Below are positions 1-6,217 of a stretch of 7,057 nucleotides of DNA, in pieces (the stretch's first letter is position 1; each line of letters starts with the position of its first letter). The DNA is from Nitratireductor sp. (GTDB taxonomy: Bacteria; Pseudomonadota; Alphaproteobacteria; Rhizobiales; Rhizobiaceae). The stretch lies in contig JAGRLQ010000169.1 of the NCBI GenBank assembly GCA_020441735.1, positions 1 to 7,057 of the forward strand, given 5' to 3'. Under the pieces are notes generated by a model. It was not told where the DNA came from and ran no database searches. It was given only the letters and a program-made list of their open reading frames with translations. The position numbers and the translations under genes were made by a program.

Positions 1-479
1 TCGGTATCGATGCCTACTGGGCGGGTATCTCGCTGATGCTGATCGGCCTGCTCAACATCGTCGGCTCACTCGGCTCGGGCATCATATCAAGAAAACGGCA
101 CATGCCGCATCTGCTGGCGTGGATCTACATTGGCCGCTCTATTGCGGTAACGGCCTTTCTGCTGCTGCCGCAGACACCGATGACGGTTGTCATCTTTGCC
201 TGCGTCATGGGCGTGCTGTGGCTTTCAACCGTGCCGCCGACCAATGCGCTCGTCGCCGTCATGTTCGGCACGCGCTATCTCGGCATGCTCGGCGGTATCG
301 TCTTCTTCTCCCACCAGATCGGCTCGTTCCTGGGCGTTTGGCTGGGCGGTTATCTGTTCGATATCTATGGCAGTTTCGATCCGGTCTGGTGGATCGGCGT
401 TGGGCTCGGCATCTTTGCAGCCATCGTCCACTGGCCGATCAAGCAGGCGCCGGTAGCGCGGATGGAAGCGGCGGAGTAA
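1..479 (+). CDS. MFS-type transporter, C-terminal part (5' end outside window)
   Basis: The reading frame is open from the window edge (first whole codon at 3) to a TAA at 477-479, giving about 158 residues. It is strongly hydrophobic, with about five predicted membrane spans separated by short loops. One loop, near residue 30, is basic (SRKRH), as in the cytoplasmic loops of the major facilitator superfamily. The last spans contain the glycine-rich stretch GGIVFFSHQIGSFLGVWLGG, then YLFDIYGSFDPVWW and a final span, a pattern I associate with the C-terminal half of MFS permeases. It would therefore be an inner-membrane secondary transporter; the substrate cannot be read from this fragment. 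The internal ATG at 36 lies inside a membrane span and is not a credible start. The gene converges on the flavodoxin-like gene, whose stop is 18 bp away. MFS membership is fairly sure; function is unknown. Confidence 0.85.
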   Translation, partial: GIDAYWAGISLMLIGLLNIVGSLGSGIISRKRHMPHLLAWIYIGRSIAVTAFLLLPQTPMTVVIFACVMGVLWLSTVPPTNALVAVMFGTRYLGMLGGIVFFSHQIGSFLGVWLGGYLFDIYGSFDPVWWIGVGLGIFAAIVHWPIKQAPVARMEAAE

Positions 480-497
480 CTGCGGCGGCGTTGCTGC

Positions 498-983
498 CTA
501 GAACACACCCATGGCAAGACCGGCTGCCAGTGCTGCACCGATCTCGCGGCATTTGGCGAGATCTGCCTCGGGAATGGTCTTTTCCGCCAGTATCGCCTCC
601 GGCGTCTGGGCATGGGTGCAGACGATAAGTGGCGGCTGGACTTCCTTCAGCCGCCAGCCCGTGGCGATGCGGGCTGTCTGGCGCACGGCGTTTTCGCCGT
701 CGGAACCCGCACACACCATCTGGGCATAGGGCCGTCCCTCGATACGCCCCAGCACCGGATAATAGCAGCGGTCGAAGAAATCCTTCATCACGCCCGAAAT
801 CGCGGCCAGGTTCTCCGGCTCGCAGAACAGATAGCCGCCCGCTTTCAGCAAATCCGCCGGTCCTGCCTGATCCGCTGTCATGACCAACACCGGCCCGTGC
901 TCGCGTGCCGCGTCTGCGGCAGATTCCGCCATTTGCCGGCTGCCGCCGGTGCGCGTGTGGTAGACGATCAGCAGGGTGGACAT
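498..983 (-). CDS. Flavodoxin-fold protein / NAD(P)H-dependent FMN reductase-like
   Basis: This 161-residue protein looks like a single-domain flavodoxin-like oxidoreductase. The N-terminal beta strand (STLLIVYHT) runs into a phosphate-binding loop at residues 9-15 (HTRTGGS), as in flavodoxins that bind FMN. Residues 53-72 (FCEPENLAAISGVMKDFFDR) match the second flavin-contacting loop and helix of the WrbA/NAD(P)H-dependent oxidoreductase group, which usually reads GTPEN..G.MK.F.DR. Known relatives bind FMN and reduce quinones or other small acceptors in the cytoplasm; the physiological partner here is unknown. The ATG at 981-983 is supported by two AGGAG sites, one overlapping the stop of the upstream thioesterase gene. 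The gap to that gene is 12 bp, so the two are probably cotranscribed. It is the last gene of the minus-strand run. The fold is confident; the reaction is inferred only from family resemblance. Confidence 0.85.
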   Translation of the reverse strand: MSTLLIVYHTRTGGSRQMAESAADAAREHGPVLVMTADQAGPADLLKAGGYLFCEPENLAAISGVMKDFFDRCYYPVLGRIEGRPYAQMVCAGSDGENAVRQTARIATGWRLKEVQPPLIVCTHAQTPEAILAEKTIPEADLAKCREIGAALAAGLAMGVF

Positions 984-986
984 ACG

Positions 987-997
987 CTCCTGCTCCT
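987..997 (-). promoter_or_regulatory. Tandem ribosome binding sites of the flavodoxin-like gene
   Basis: Two copies of AGGAG lie on the minus strand at 993-997 and 987-991, 9 nt and 3 nt before the ATG at 983. The upstream copy has the normal spacing and overlaps the TAG stop (996-998) of the thioesterase gene, which suggests coupled translation. The downstream copy is too close to be used efficiently. Confidence 0.6.
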
Positions 998-1502
998 ACC
1001 CCTTGCTGCCCAAAGGAAGGATGGCACAGGTTTCCGTGCCATGGGCAATCAGCTTGCCCTCGGCATTTTTCAGCGTTGCCTCGGAAGTGGCGATGGTGCG
1101 GCCCATGTGAATGACCCTGCCCTCGCAAACGACCTCACCGGTGGTTTCGAACATCGGGCGCACCAGGTTGACCTTGAACTCGACCGTCGTGTAGCCGACG
1201 CCCTTGGGCAGCATGGTCTGGACCGCGCACCCCAGCGCTGAATCCAGGATCGTTGCCGGCCAGCCGCCGTGCACCGTTCCAAGCGGGTTATAGTGCTCGA
1301 ACAGCGGAATGCCGCGAAAGACCGCCCTGCCCTTTTCAGCTTCTGTGAGCTTGAAATTAAGCGTTTTTGCAATCGGCGGCGGCGGCAGTTCGCCCGCGAT
1401 CATCATGTCGAACAGCTCGATCCCGGCATGCTTCTGCGCAAGTTCCACGGGGATGGTGCCGACGTCTGCATCGGGCGGCATGACTCGATTGTCTTCACTC
1501 AC
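996..1502 (-). CDS. PaaI-family hotdog-fold thioesterase
   Basis: This 168-residue protein carries the 4HBT/PaaI hotdog signature. Residues 70-80 read HYNPLGTVHGG, followed by WPATILDSALGCAV (81-94). This gives the family Asn (N72), the HGG turn (H78-G80) and the acidic residue on the central helix (D87) that usually activates water for thioester hydrolysis. The C-terminal strands EGRVIHMGRTIATSEATLKNAEGKLIAHGTETCAIL are also typical of the family. Members hydrolyse acyl-CoA or aryl-CoA thioesters as cytoplasmic oligomers; the substrate is not readable here. About 45 residues precede the hotdog core, as in many alphaproteobacterial members. The start is GTG at 1500-1502, chosen because an AAGGA lies 10 nt upstream; an ATG at 1479-1481 (residue 8) is the alternative. 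The ureohydrolase stop is 25 bp upstream and the flavodoxin-like gene begins 12 bp downstream. Confidence 0.9.
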   Translation of the reverse strand: MSEDNRVMPPDADVGTIPVELAQKHAGIELFDMMIAGELPPPPIAKTLNFKLTEAEKGRAVFRGIPLFEHYNPLGTVHGGWPATILDSALGCAVQTMLPKGVGYTTVEFKVNLVRPMFETTGEVVCEGRVIHMGRTIATSEATLKNAEGKLIAHGTETCAILPLGSKG

Positions 1503-1512
1503 GGATGGGTTT

Positions 1513-1517
1513 TCCTT
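1513..1517 (-). promoter_or_regulatory. Ribosome binding site deciding the GTG start of the thioesterase
   Basis: AAGGA on the minus strand, inside an A-rich run, lies 10 nt before the GTG at 1500-1502. It sits within the 25-bp gap after the ureohydrolase stop. No comparable site precedes the internal ATG at 1479-1481, so the GTG is preferred. Confidence 0.5.
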
Positions 1518-1527
1518 TTGATGAAAC

Positions 1528-2484
1528 TCAGTGGCCCCGGGCGTGCATGATGAAGCCGAGGAAATTGAGCAGGATTTGTGCGGCGAGAAAGGCGGTCGAA
1601 CCGGTCTGGTCGTAGTCGGGGGCCACCTCGACCAAGTCTATGCCGGCAACGTCGCCGCGCCGTGCAACAAGCTGCAACAATTCCAGCACCTCATAATAGG
1701 TAAAACCGCCATGGGAGGGCGTGCCGGTCCCGGGCGCAATGGACGGGTCGAAACCGTCAATATCGATGGTCACGTAATAGCGTTTTCCCGCCGGGATGCG
1801 GTCTGCCACCGCTTCAACGCCCAGCTTGCGAAACTGGCGCACTGAAAGAATGTCGGAACCCATTTTGCGGGCATCCTCATAACCTTCCCTGGCCGTTGAA
1901 GAGACGTTGCGGATACCGATCTGGGTCAGCCCCGTCACATGATCCTGCTCGGCAGCGCGGCGCATCGGATTGCCATGGCCATGGCGCACGCCGTGGCGGA
2001 CATCGACAAAATCAAGATGCGCGTCGATCTGGATGATGTGGATGGGTTCCTGATCATCGAAAGCGCGGACGCAGGGAATGTTGACCGAGTGATCGCCGCC
2101 CAAAACTACCGGCAGGCTGCCAGCGGCAAGCGCCTTGCGCACGCCTGCCTCAATGTTGGCATGGCTCTTTTCCGTGTCGGTGTGGACGATGTCGGCATCG
2201 CCCATGTCGACGATCCTCACGCTGCCCGGAAGATAAACCGCTTCATCCTCATGATCGTAGGCACCGGCGTGGCCGAAGGAAAAAAGCGTCGAGGCTTCCC
2301 GGATTGCCCGCGGCCCGAAACGAGCGCCGGAGCGGTATTGCGTGCCAAAATCGAACGGTGCGCCAAGGATCGCAATATCGGCATCAAGCTTGTCCCAATC
2401 CTCGGCGATCGGCCGTTTGCCAAAGGTGGCAAAGCCGACGAAAGGCAGGTTCAGCCTGCCGCTTTCATACCCATGATCTGCCAT
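1528..2484 (-). CDS. speB: Agmatinase-type ureohydrolase (arginase/agmatinase family)
   Basis: This 318-residue protein has all the hallmarks of the manganese ureohydrolase family. The six metal ligands are visible: H132 in GGDHSV (129-134), D154, H156 and D158 in DAHLDF (154-159), and D241 and D243 in DIDGFDPSIAPGTGTP (241-256). A glutamate in DLVEVAP (E286) matches the residue that contacts the guanidinium group in agmatinases. Length is close to E. coli SpeB (306). The family hydrolyses a guanidino compound to an amine plus urea; for agmatinase this yields putrescine. Guanidinobutyrase and related enzymes share the same motifs, so the substrate is not settled, and no arginine decarboxylase gene lies in the window. 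The ATG at 2482-2484 has a GGGGAG 8 nt upstream. The recO stop is 22 bp upstream, so transcription from the recO operon is likely. Family certain; the symbol is a best guess. Confidence 0.9.
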   Translation of the reverse strand: MADHGYESGRLNLPFVGFATFGKRPIAEDWDKLDADIAILGAPFDFGTQYRSGARFGPRAIREASTLFSFGHAGAYDHEDEAVYLPGSVRIVDMGDADIVHTDTEKSHANIEAGVRKALAAGSLPVVLGGDHSVNIPCVRAFDDQEPIHIIQIDAHLDFVDVRHGVRHGHGNPMRRAAEQDHVTGLTQIGIRNVSSTAREGYEDARKMGSDILSVRQFRKLGVEAVADRIPAGKRYYVTIDIDGFDPSIAPGTGTPSHGGFTYYEVLELLQLVARRGDVAGIDLVEVAPDYDQTGSTAFLAAQILLNFLGFIMHARGH

Positions 2485-2492
2485 CTGCTTGT

Positions 2493-2498
2493 CTCCCC
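2493..2498 (-). promoter_or_regulatory. Ribosome binding site of the ureohydrolase gene
   Basis: GGGGAG on the minus strand lies 8 nt before the ATG at 2482-2484, inside the 22-bp gap after recO. It fixes the start and leaves no room for a separate conventional promoter, which supports cotranscription with recO. Confidence 0.5.
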
Positions 2499-2506
2499 GC
2501 CGCCGT

Positions 2507-3271
2507 CTACTTCACGGCAGACCGTATCCTGCGTATCAGCCCTGCCCGCTCGTCGGGCGGCCGGATGCCCCGTGGACCATAGACGTTGCGGTTGAGGAAA
2601 TAAAAGGAAAGGTTGAAACCTTCAGCCAGCAGGTCCGCCATCGCGGCGGCCTCCGCCTGACCGCCTTCTGCCGCCAGGAGCGCACGGCTTTTCTCATCCA
2701 GCAGAAAGGGCGGCAGCGGCAACAACTGGCCCTCCCAGGGTTTTCCCGCCTCACGGCTGACGGCTCTGCCGCTTTTCGGGGAAACCCAGACCAGTTCCGC
2801 CTTTGAACCCGTGGCGACGCATTTGCCGAGATCGAGACCGAAACCCAGTTCCTCGAGAATTGCCAGTTCGAAGCGGATCATCAGCCTCGCGGTGCGTTCG
2901 GGATCGTCGAGATGTTCGAGCACCACAAGGGCTGCCTCATACAAGCCCGGATGCGGGTCCCGCTCGGGCAGCAGGCGAAGATGGGCAGCCAGCGTCTGCA
3001 GCCCGTAAATACCAAGCGGCAGTTCCATCAGTTGCGCCGCGCGCAGGCTCTGGCCTTCGACGGCAAACGTGCCGAGATGCTCCTCCAGCCGGGCGCGCCA
3101 TTCCAGCAGAACGGAATTGCCGGCCTGCAGCACGGGGCGCTGGCGCGAGGAACGTCCGCCACGCACCAGACCCATGTGTCGGCCGTGGGCTGCCGTCATC
3201 ACTTCCAGGATCGCACTGGTTTCGCCGTGCTTGCGGACACCGAGAATCAGGCCTTCGTCTTTCCAGTCCAT
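2507..3271 (-). CDS. recO: DNA repair protein RecO
   Basis: RecO anneals complementary single strands and, with RecR, helps load RecA onto SSB-coated DNA in the RecF pathway of gap repair and recombination. The 254-residue protein begins MDWKDEGLILGVRKHGETSAIL, a typical start of the N-terminal OB fold (about residues 1-80). This is followed by GLVRGGRSSRQRPVLQAGN (34-52), the basic strand that family members use for DNA contact. The helical C-terminal domain contains RFELAILEELGFGLDLGKCVATG (133-155), also well conserved. Only one cysteine of the C4 zinc site found in some RecO proteins is present, so no zinc finger is expected. Length is near the usual 240-255. The ATG lies 18 bp after the era stop, with only a weak GGA upstream, so translation may depend on read-through from era. 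The position directly after era supports the call. Confidence 0.95.
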   Translation of the reverse strand: MDWKDEGLILGVRKHGETSAILEVMTAAHGRHMGLVRGGRSSRQRPVLQAGNSVLLEWRARLEEHLGTFAVEGQSLRAAQLMELPLGIYGLQTLAAHLRLLPERDPHPGLYEAALVVLEHLDDPERTARLMIRFELAILEELGFGLDLGKCVATGSKAELVWVSPKSGRAVSREAGKPWEGQLLPLPPFLLDEKSRALLAAEGGQAEAAAMADLLAEGFNLSFYFLNRNVYGPRGIRPPDERAGLIRRIRSAVK

Positions 3272-3289
3272 GTTCCGAAGAGACGGGTT

Positions 3290-4228
3290 TCAGCGGGGAA
3301 ACTCAAGCCCCATTTCCCGGTAACGCTCGGGATCGTTGACCCAGTTTTCGCGTACCTTGACGAACAGGAACAGGTGCACCGGCTTTTCCAGGATCTCTGT
3401 GAGTTCCTTGCGGGCGGCCGTGGAGATCGCCTTGATGGTCTCGCCGCGCTTGCCGATGATGATCTTCTTCTGGCTGTCGCGCTCGACATAGATCGCCTGG
3501 TCAATGCGAACGCCCTTGTCGGTTTCCTTCCAGCTTTCGGTCTCCACATGGGAAGCGTAGGGAAGTTCCTGGTGCAGGCGCAGATAGAGCTTTTCGCGGG
3601 TGATCTCGGCAGCAAGCTGGCGCAAAGGCAGATCGGAAACATCATCCTCGGGATAAAGATACGGGCCCTGCGGCATGGCGGCGGCCAGATAGTCCATCAG
3701 GTCGCCGCAACCATCGCCCTTGAGTGCCGAGACCATGAATGTCCGGTCGAAACCAGCCAGTTCATTGGCTTTTGCCGTCAGTTCCAGCAGTTTTTCCCGC
3801 GCAACGGCATCGATCTTGTTGAGGATCAGGATTTTCGGCTGCTTTACCTCGGATAACCCCCTGAGGATCGCTGCAACATCGTCGGTAACGCCGCGCTCGG
3901 CATCTATCAGCAGGGCGACGAGATCGGCATCCTTTGCCCCACCCCAGGCAGTGATGACCATGGCTTCGTCAAGCTTGCGCCGCGGCTTGAAAATGCCGGG
4001 GGTATCGACGAAGACAATCTGTGTATTGTCGTGCGTGGCAATGCCGCGAATGATGGCCCGGGTGGTCTGCACCTTGTGGGTGACAATCGATACCTTGGTA
4101 CCGACCAGCCGGTTCATCAACGTTGATTTGCCGGCATTGGGCGCGCCGATCAGTGCGACGAAGCCGGCGCGTGTCGGCGCATTGTCCTGCATTTCGCTGT
4201 TTTCAGGAAGGTCATTACCGGCGCTCAT
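3290..4228 (-). CDS. era: GTPase Era
   Basis: Era is an essential GTPase that binds the 3' end of 16S rRNA and helps mature the 30S ribosomal subunit; it acts in the cytoplasm or loosely at the membrane. All nucleotide-binding motifs are visible: G1 GAPNAGKST (28-36), G3 DTPG (75-78), G4 NKID (137-140) and G5 SALK (167-170). A threonine-containing switch I (QTTRAIIRG, 54-62) supplies G2. The C-terminal KH-type RNA-binding domain is marked by IIIGKRGETIKAIS (256-269), ending in LFLFVKVRENWVNDPERYREMGLEF. The protein is 312 residues, about ten longer than E. coli Era, because roughly 20 polar residues precede the G domain, which is common in rhizobia. Its ATG (4226-4228) overlaps the rnc stop by 4 bp (ATGA), pointing to translational coupling with RNase III. 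Confidence 0.97.
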   Translation of the reverse strand: MSAGNDLPENSEMQDNAPTRAGFVALIGAPNAGKSTLMNRLVGTKVSIVTHKVQTTRAIIRGIATHDNTQIVFVDTPGIFKPRRKLDEAMVITAWGGAKDADLVALLIDAERGVTDDVAAILRGLSEVKQPKILILNKIDAVAREKLLELTAKANELAGFDRTFMVSALKGDGCGDLMDYLAAAMPQGPYLYPEDDVSDLPLRQLAAEITREKLYLRLHQELPYASHVETESWKETDKGVRIDQAIYVERDSQKKIIIGKRGETIKAISTAARKELTEILEKPVHLFLFVKVRENWVNDPERYREMGLEFPR

Positions 4229-4953
4229 AGGGTCGCCTCATCCTCGTTCCAGATGCCTTCACGGATCAGCATCGACTTGGCTGCGCTCTGTTCGGCAGCG
4301 CGCTTGGAGCGACCAGTGCCAGAGGCATCCTCCTTGCCGTTGACCTGCACGATGACGGTAAAGACGGGATCATGATCGGGTCCGGTGCGCTTCTGCTCCT
4401 TGTAGCGCGGCGTGCCAAAGCGGTTGGAATGGGCCCATTCCTGCAGCGATGTCTTGGAGTCGCGCTTGGCATCCTCGGCCATGTGCAGGCGCTCCTTCCA
4501 GAAGCGCTTGATGAAATCGACAGAGGCCTGCAATCCACCGTCGAGATAGATCGAGGCGATGAGCGCTTCCAGCACGTCGGCGCGCACGCTCTGCATGCGC
4601 TTGCCGGTCAGTTCCTTCAGGTCGCCGCCGGTGCGGATGAATTCGTGCAGGCCCAACTCGTCGGAAATCTCGGCAAGCGTGCGCCCCTTGACCAAGGCGT
4701 TGAGGCGCAATGAAAGTTCACCCTCATTGGAATCGGGGTATTTTTCGAACAGAAGTTCCGCCACCGCCAGGCCCAGCACCCGGTCACCGAGGAATTCCAG
4801 CCGCTGATAATGAAAATTGTTGTCGGACTTCTTGCGCACACTGGCATGGGTCAGTGCGCGTTCGAGATTCTCGTATTCGGAAAAAGCATATCCCAGGCGC
4901 TTTTCAAGCACGCCGAAGCGCTTGGAGCCGCGGGATTTGCTCGTTGTGCTCAT
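4225..4953 (-). CDS. rnc: Ribonuclease III
   Basis: RNase III cuts double-stranded RNA and is needed for pre-rRNA processing and regulation of some mRNAs. The 242-residue protein has an N-terminal nuclease domain with the signature RLEFLGDRVLG (51-61). Catalytic acids E53, D57, D126 and E129 match E. coli E41, D45, D114 and E117. The position of E. coli E38 is a glutamine (Q50), which I recall as usual in alphaproteobacteria. A C-terminal double-stranded RNA-binding domain spans about 167-233, from KTSLQEWAHSNRFGTPRY to GRSKRAAEQSAAKSML. The frame stays open upstream to 5097, but those 48 extra residues lie antiparallel in no sense to the family; they overlap lepB in another frame and are low-complexity. 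I therefore place the start at the ATG at 4951-4953, just 4 bp after the lepB stop. The gene overlaps era by 4 bp at its end. Confidence 0.95.
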   Translation of the reverse strand: MSTTSKSRGSKRFGVLEKRLGYAFSEYENLERALTHASVRKKSDNNFHYQRLEFLGDRVLGLAVAELLFEKYPDSNEGELSLRLNALVKGRTLAEISDELGLHEFIRTGGDLKELTGKRMQSVRADVLEALIASIYLDGGLQASVDFIKRFWKERLHMAEDAKRDSKTSLQEWAHSNRFGTPRYKEQKRTGPDHDPVFTVIVQVNGKEDASGTGRSKRAAEQSAAKSMLIREGIWNEDEATL

Positions 4954-4957
4954 ACGC

Positions 4958-5692
4958 TCACAGCCCCCGGAACAGACGGTCCGTGCGCATGTCGGTCGGC
5001 CAGCGCCAGATGGCAAGCGGGTGGGCACCGTTGGCAACCGAGAAGAAGATGGAGCGGGCCGGGCCGATGAAATTCTCCAGCGGTACGAAACCGACATCGA
5101 AACGGCTGTCGAGGGAGTTGTCGCGGTTATCGCCCATCATGAAATAGTGGCCCGGCGGCACTTCAAAAACCCGCGTATCGTCGCCCGCACCACGCAGATT
5201 GGTTTCGATGACCTGATAGGAAACGCCATTGGGCAGGGTTTCGGTGAACATCGGTATTTCCGGTCCGCCATCGGGGTGCCGGTACATGCCGGCAGGCGAA
5301 CGCGCCACCGGCTCGTCATTGATGTAGAGAATGCTTTCGCGCACCTGAACGCGGTCCCCGGGAAGGCCGATGACACGCTTGATGTAGTCTATCGAGGGAT
5401 TGCTCGGCAGGCGGAAAACGGCGATCTGTCCGCGCTGAGGCGTTCCCTCCCAGATGCGGCCATCGAAGACATCCGGTGACAGCGGGAAGGAGTATTTGGA
5501 GTAGCCGTAGGAGTATTTTGACACGAAGAGATAATCGCCGACCAGCAGGGTGGGAATCATCGAGCCGGAAGGAATGGTGAAGGGCTGGAACAGGAAGGTT
5601 CTCACAAACAGGGCGAGGATAAGCGCCTGAACGATGATCTTGACGGTCTCGGCAAACCCGCCTTCCTTCTGGGAACTGGCTTTTTCGCTCAC
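4958..5692 (-). CDS. lepB: Signal peptidase I (leader peptidase)
   Basis: LepB cleaves signal peptides from exported proteins on the outer face of the inner membrane. With the GTG start chosen here it has 244 residues. A short polar cytoplasmic N-terminus is followed by one membrane span (about 18-38). Next comes QPFTIPSGSMIPTL with the catalytic serine S44, and then DYIKRVIGLPGD with the general base lysine K105. The substrate-pocket motif GDNRDNSLDSR is at 187-197. Only one span is seen, unlike E. coli with two, as is normal in alphaproteobacteria. The start is debatable. GTG at 5690-5692 has AGGAAG 5 nt upstream, whereas the ATG at 5717-5719, which would add 9 residues, has no good site. 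The stop is 4 bp before rnc, so the two genes are certainly close partners in one transcript. Confidence 0.95.
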   Translation of the reverse strand: MSEKASSQKEGGFAETVKIIVQALILALFVRTFLFQPFTIPSGSMIPTLLVGDYLFVSKYSYGYSKYSFPLSPDVFDGRIWEGTPQRGQIAVFRLPSNPSIDYIKRVIGLPGDRVQVRESILYINDEPVARSPAGMYRHPDGGPEIPMFTETLPNGVSYQVIETNLRGAGDDTRVFEVPPGHYFMMGDNRDNSLDSRFDVGFVPLENFIGPARSIFFSVANGAHPLAIWRWPTDMRTDRLFRGL

Positions 5693-5697
5693 GATAT

Positions 5698-5703
5698 CTT
5701 CCT
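5698..5703 (-). promoter_or_regulatory. Ribosome binding site deciding the GTG start of lepB
   Basis: AGGAAG on the minus strand lies 5 nt before the GTG at 5690-5692. It falls inside the extra codons that the upstream ATG (5717-5719) would add, and that ATG is preceded only by a weak A/G stretch. The site therefore argues for the shorter protein. Confidence 0.55.
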
Positions 5704-5730
5704 GTCTGGTGGGATTCATTTCTAGCGGCT

Positions 5731-6156
5731 CTACTGCGCTTCGGGTTCCGGGTTATCGCCGGCCGCAATCGCCTCGATGATCACGATGGCCTGCGCCAGA
5801 GGCTTGTCGTCGGTAATCGTCAGGTGAATTCTGGCTACGTAACCCTGCGGCATGAGTTCTTCAAGCCTTTTCGCTGCGCCATTGGTCAATTTCATGGTCG
5901 GCTTGCCGCCTGGCAGATTGACCACGCCCATGTCCCGCCAGAAGACATCCCGGCTGATGCCGGTGCCGAGCGCCTTGGAACAGGCCTCCTTGGCAGCGAA
6001 CCGCTTGGCATAGGAGGCCGCCCGCTCGCGGCGCCTGTCGGATTTCGCCTGCTCGATTTCGGTGAAAACACGCTGGATGAATCGGTCGCCAAACCGTTCA
6101 ATGCTGCGCTCGACGCGGCGGATATCGATGAGGTCGTTGCCCATGCCGATGATCAT
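5731..6156 (-). CDS. acpS: Holo-[acyl-carrier-protein] synthase
   Basis: AcpS transfers 4'-phosphopantetheine from coenzyme A to the serine of acyl carrier protein, making it active for fatty acid and lipid synthesis. The 141-residue protein starts MIIGMGNDLIDIRRVE, the standard family opening, with the magnesium ligand D8. It continues with RFAAKEACSKALGTG (52-66), which holds the second ligand E57 and the CoA-binding lysines. The end, HLTITDDKPLAQAIVIIEA, is also typical. The last dozen residues (AAGDNPEPEAQ) are a polar tail beyond the usual core. The family start motif fixes the ATG at 6154-6156, although no clear ribosome binding site precedes it. The DUF2062 gene ends 61 bp upstream. 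The lepB coding region begins 38 bp downstream of the stop (11 bp if the longer lepB is used). Confidence 0.96.
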   Translation of the reverse strand: MIIGMGNDLIDIRRVERSIERFGDRFIQRVFTEIEQAKSDRRRERAASYAKRFAAKEACSKALGTGISRDVFWRDMGVVNLPGGKPTMKLTNGAAKRLEELMPQGYVARIHLTITDDKPLAQAIVIIEAIAAGDNPEPEAQ

Positions 6157-6217
6157 GGGGGTTACTTAGTCTTTTTTGCTCCGCTTGGAAACGGTTCCCG
6201 GCAGGCGATATCAGCCG

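Noticed and set aside
439..1128. A 229-codon minus-strand frame overlapping the flavodoxin-like and thioesterase genes.
   Set aside because: It is in a different frame from both, rich in Gly, Arg and His, and has no motif, while the frames it overlaps have clear family signatures and ribosome binding sites.
612..1241. A 209-codon plus-strand frame.
   Set aside because: It is antisense to the flavodoxin-like and thioesterase genes, with shadow-type composition and no domain.
1939..2595. A 218-codon plus-strand frame.
   Set aside because: It is antisense to the ureohydrolase and the end of recO; the minus-strand frame carries all six metal ligands.
2912..3856. A 314-codon open frame on the plus strand opposite recO and era.
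   Set aside because: It lies antisense to two genes with clear family motifs, and long antisense frames are expected in high-GC DNA. Its translation shows no recognisable domain.
4272..4953. RNase III with glutamine at the E. coli E38 position as a possibly defective enzyme.
   Set aside because: The four acids known to be most important (E53, D57, D126, E129) are intact, and the variant signature is, as far as I recall, normal for alphaproteobacteria.
6157..6217. The near-palindrome GGAAACGGTTCC (6187-6198) and a T-run at 6172-6177 between acpS and DUF2062 as a terminator or promoter.
   Set aside because: The palindrome is short and its ends are not followed by a T-run on the transcribed minus strand; no convincing -35/-10 pair is present. 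The 61-bp gap looks like an ordinary intra-operon spacer.
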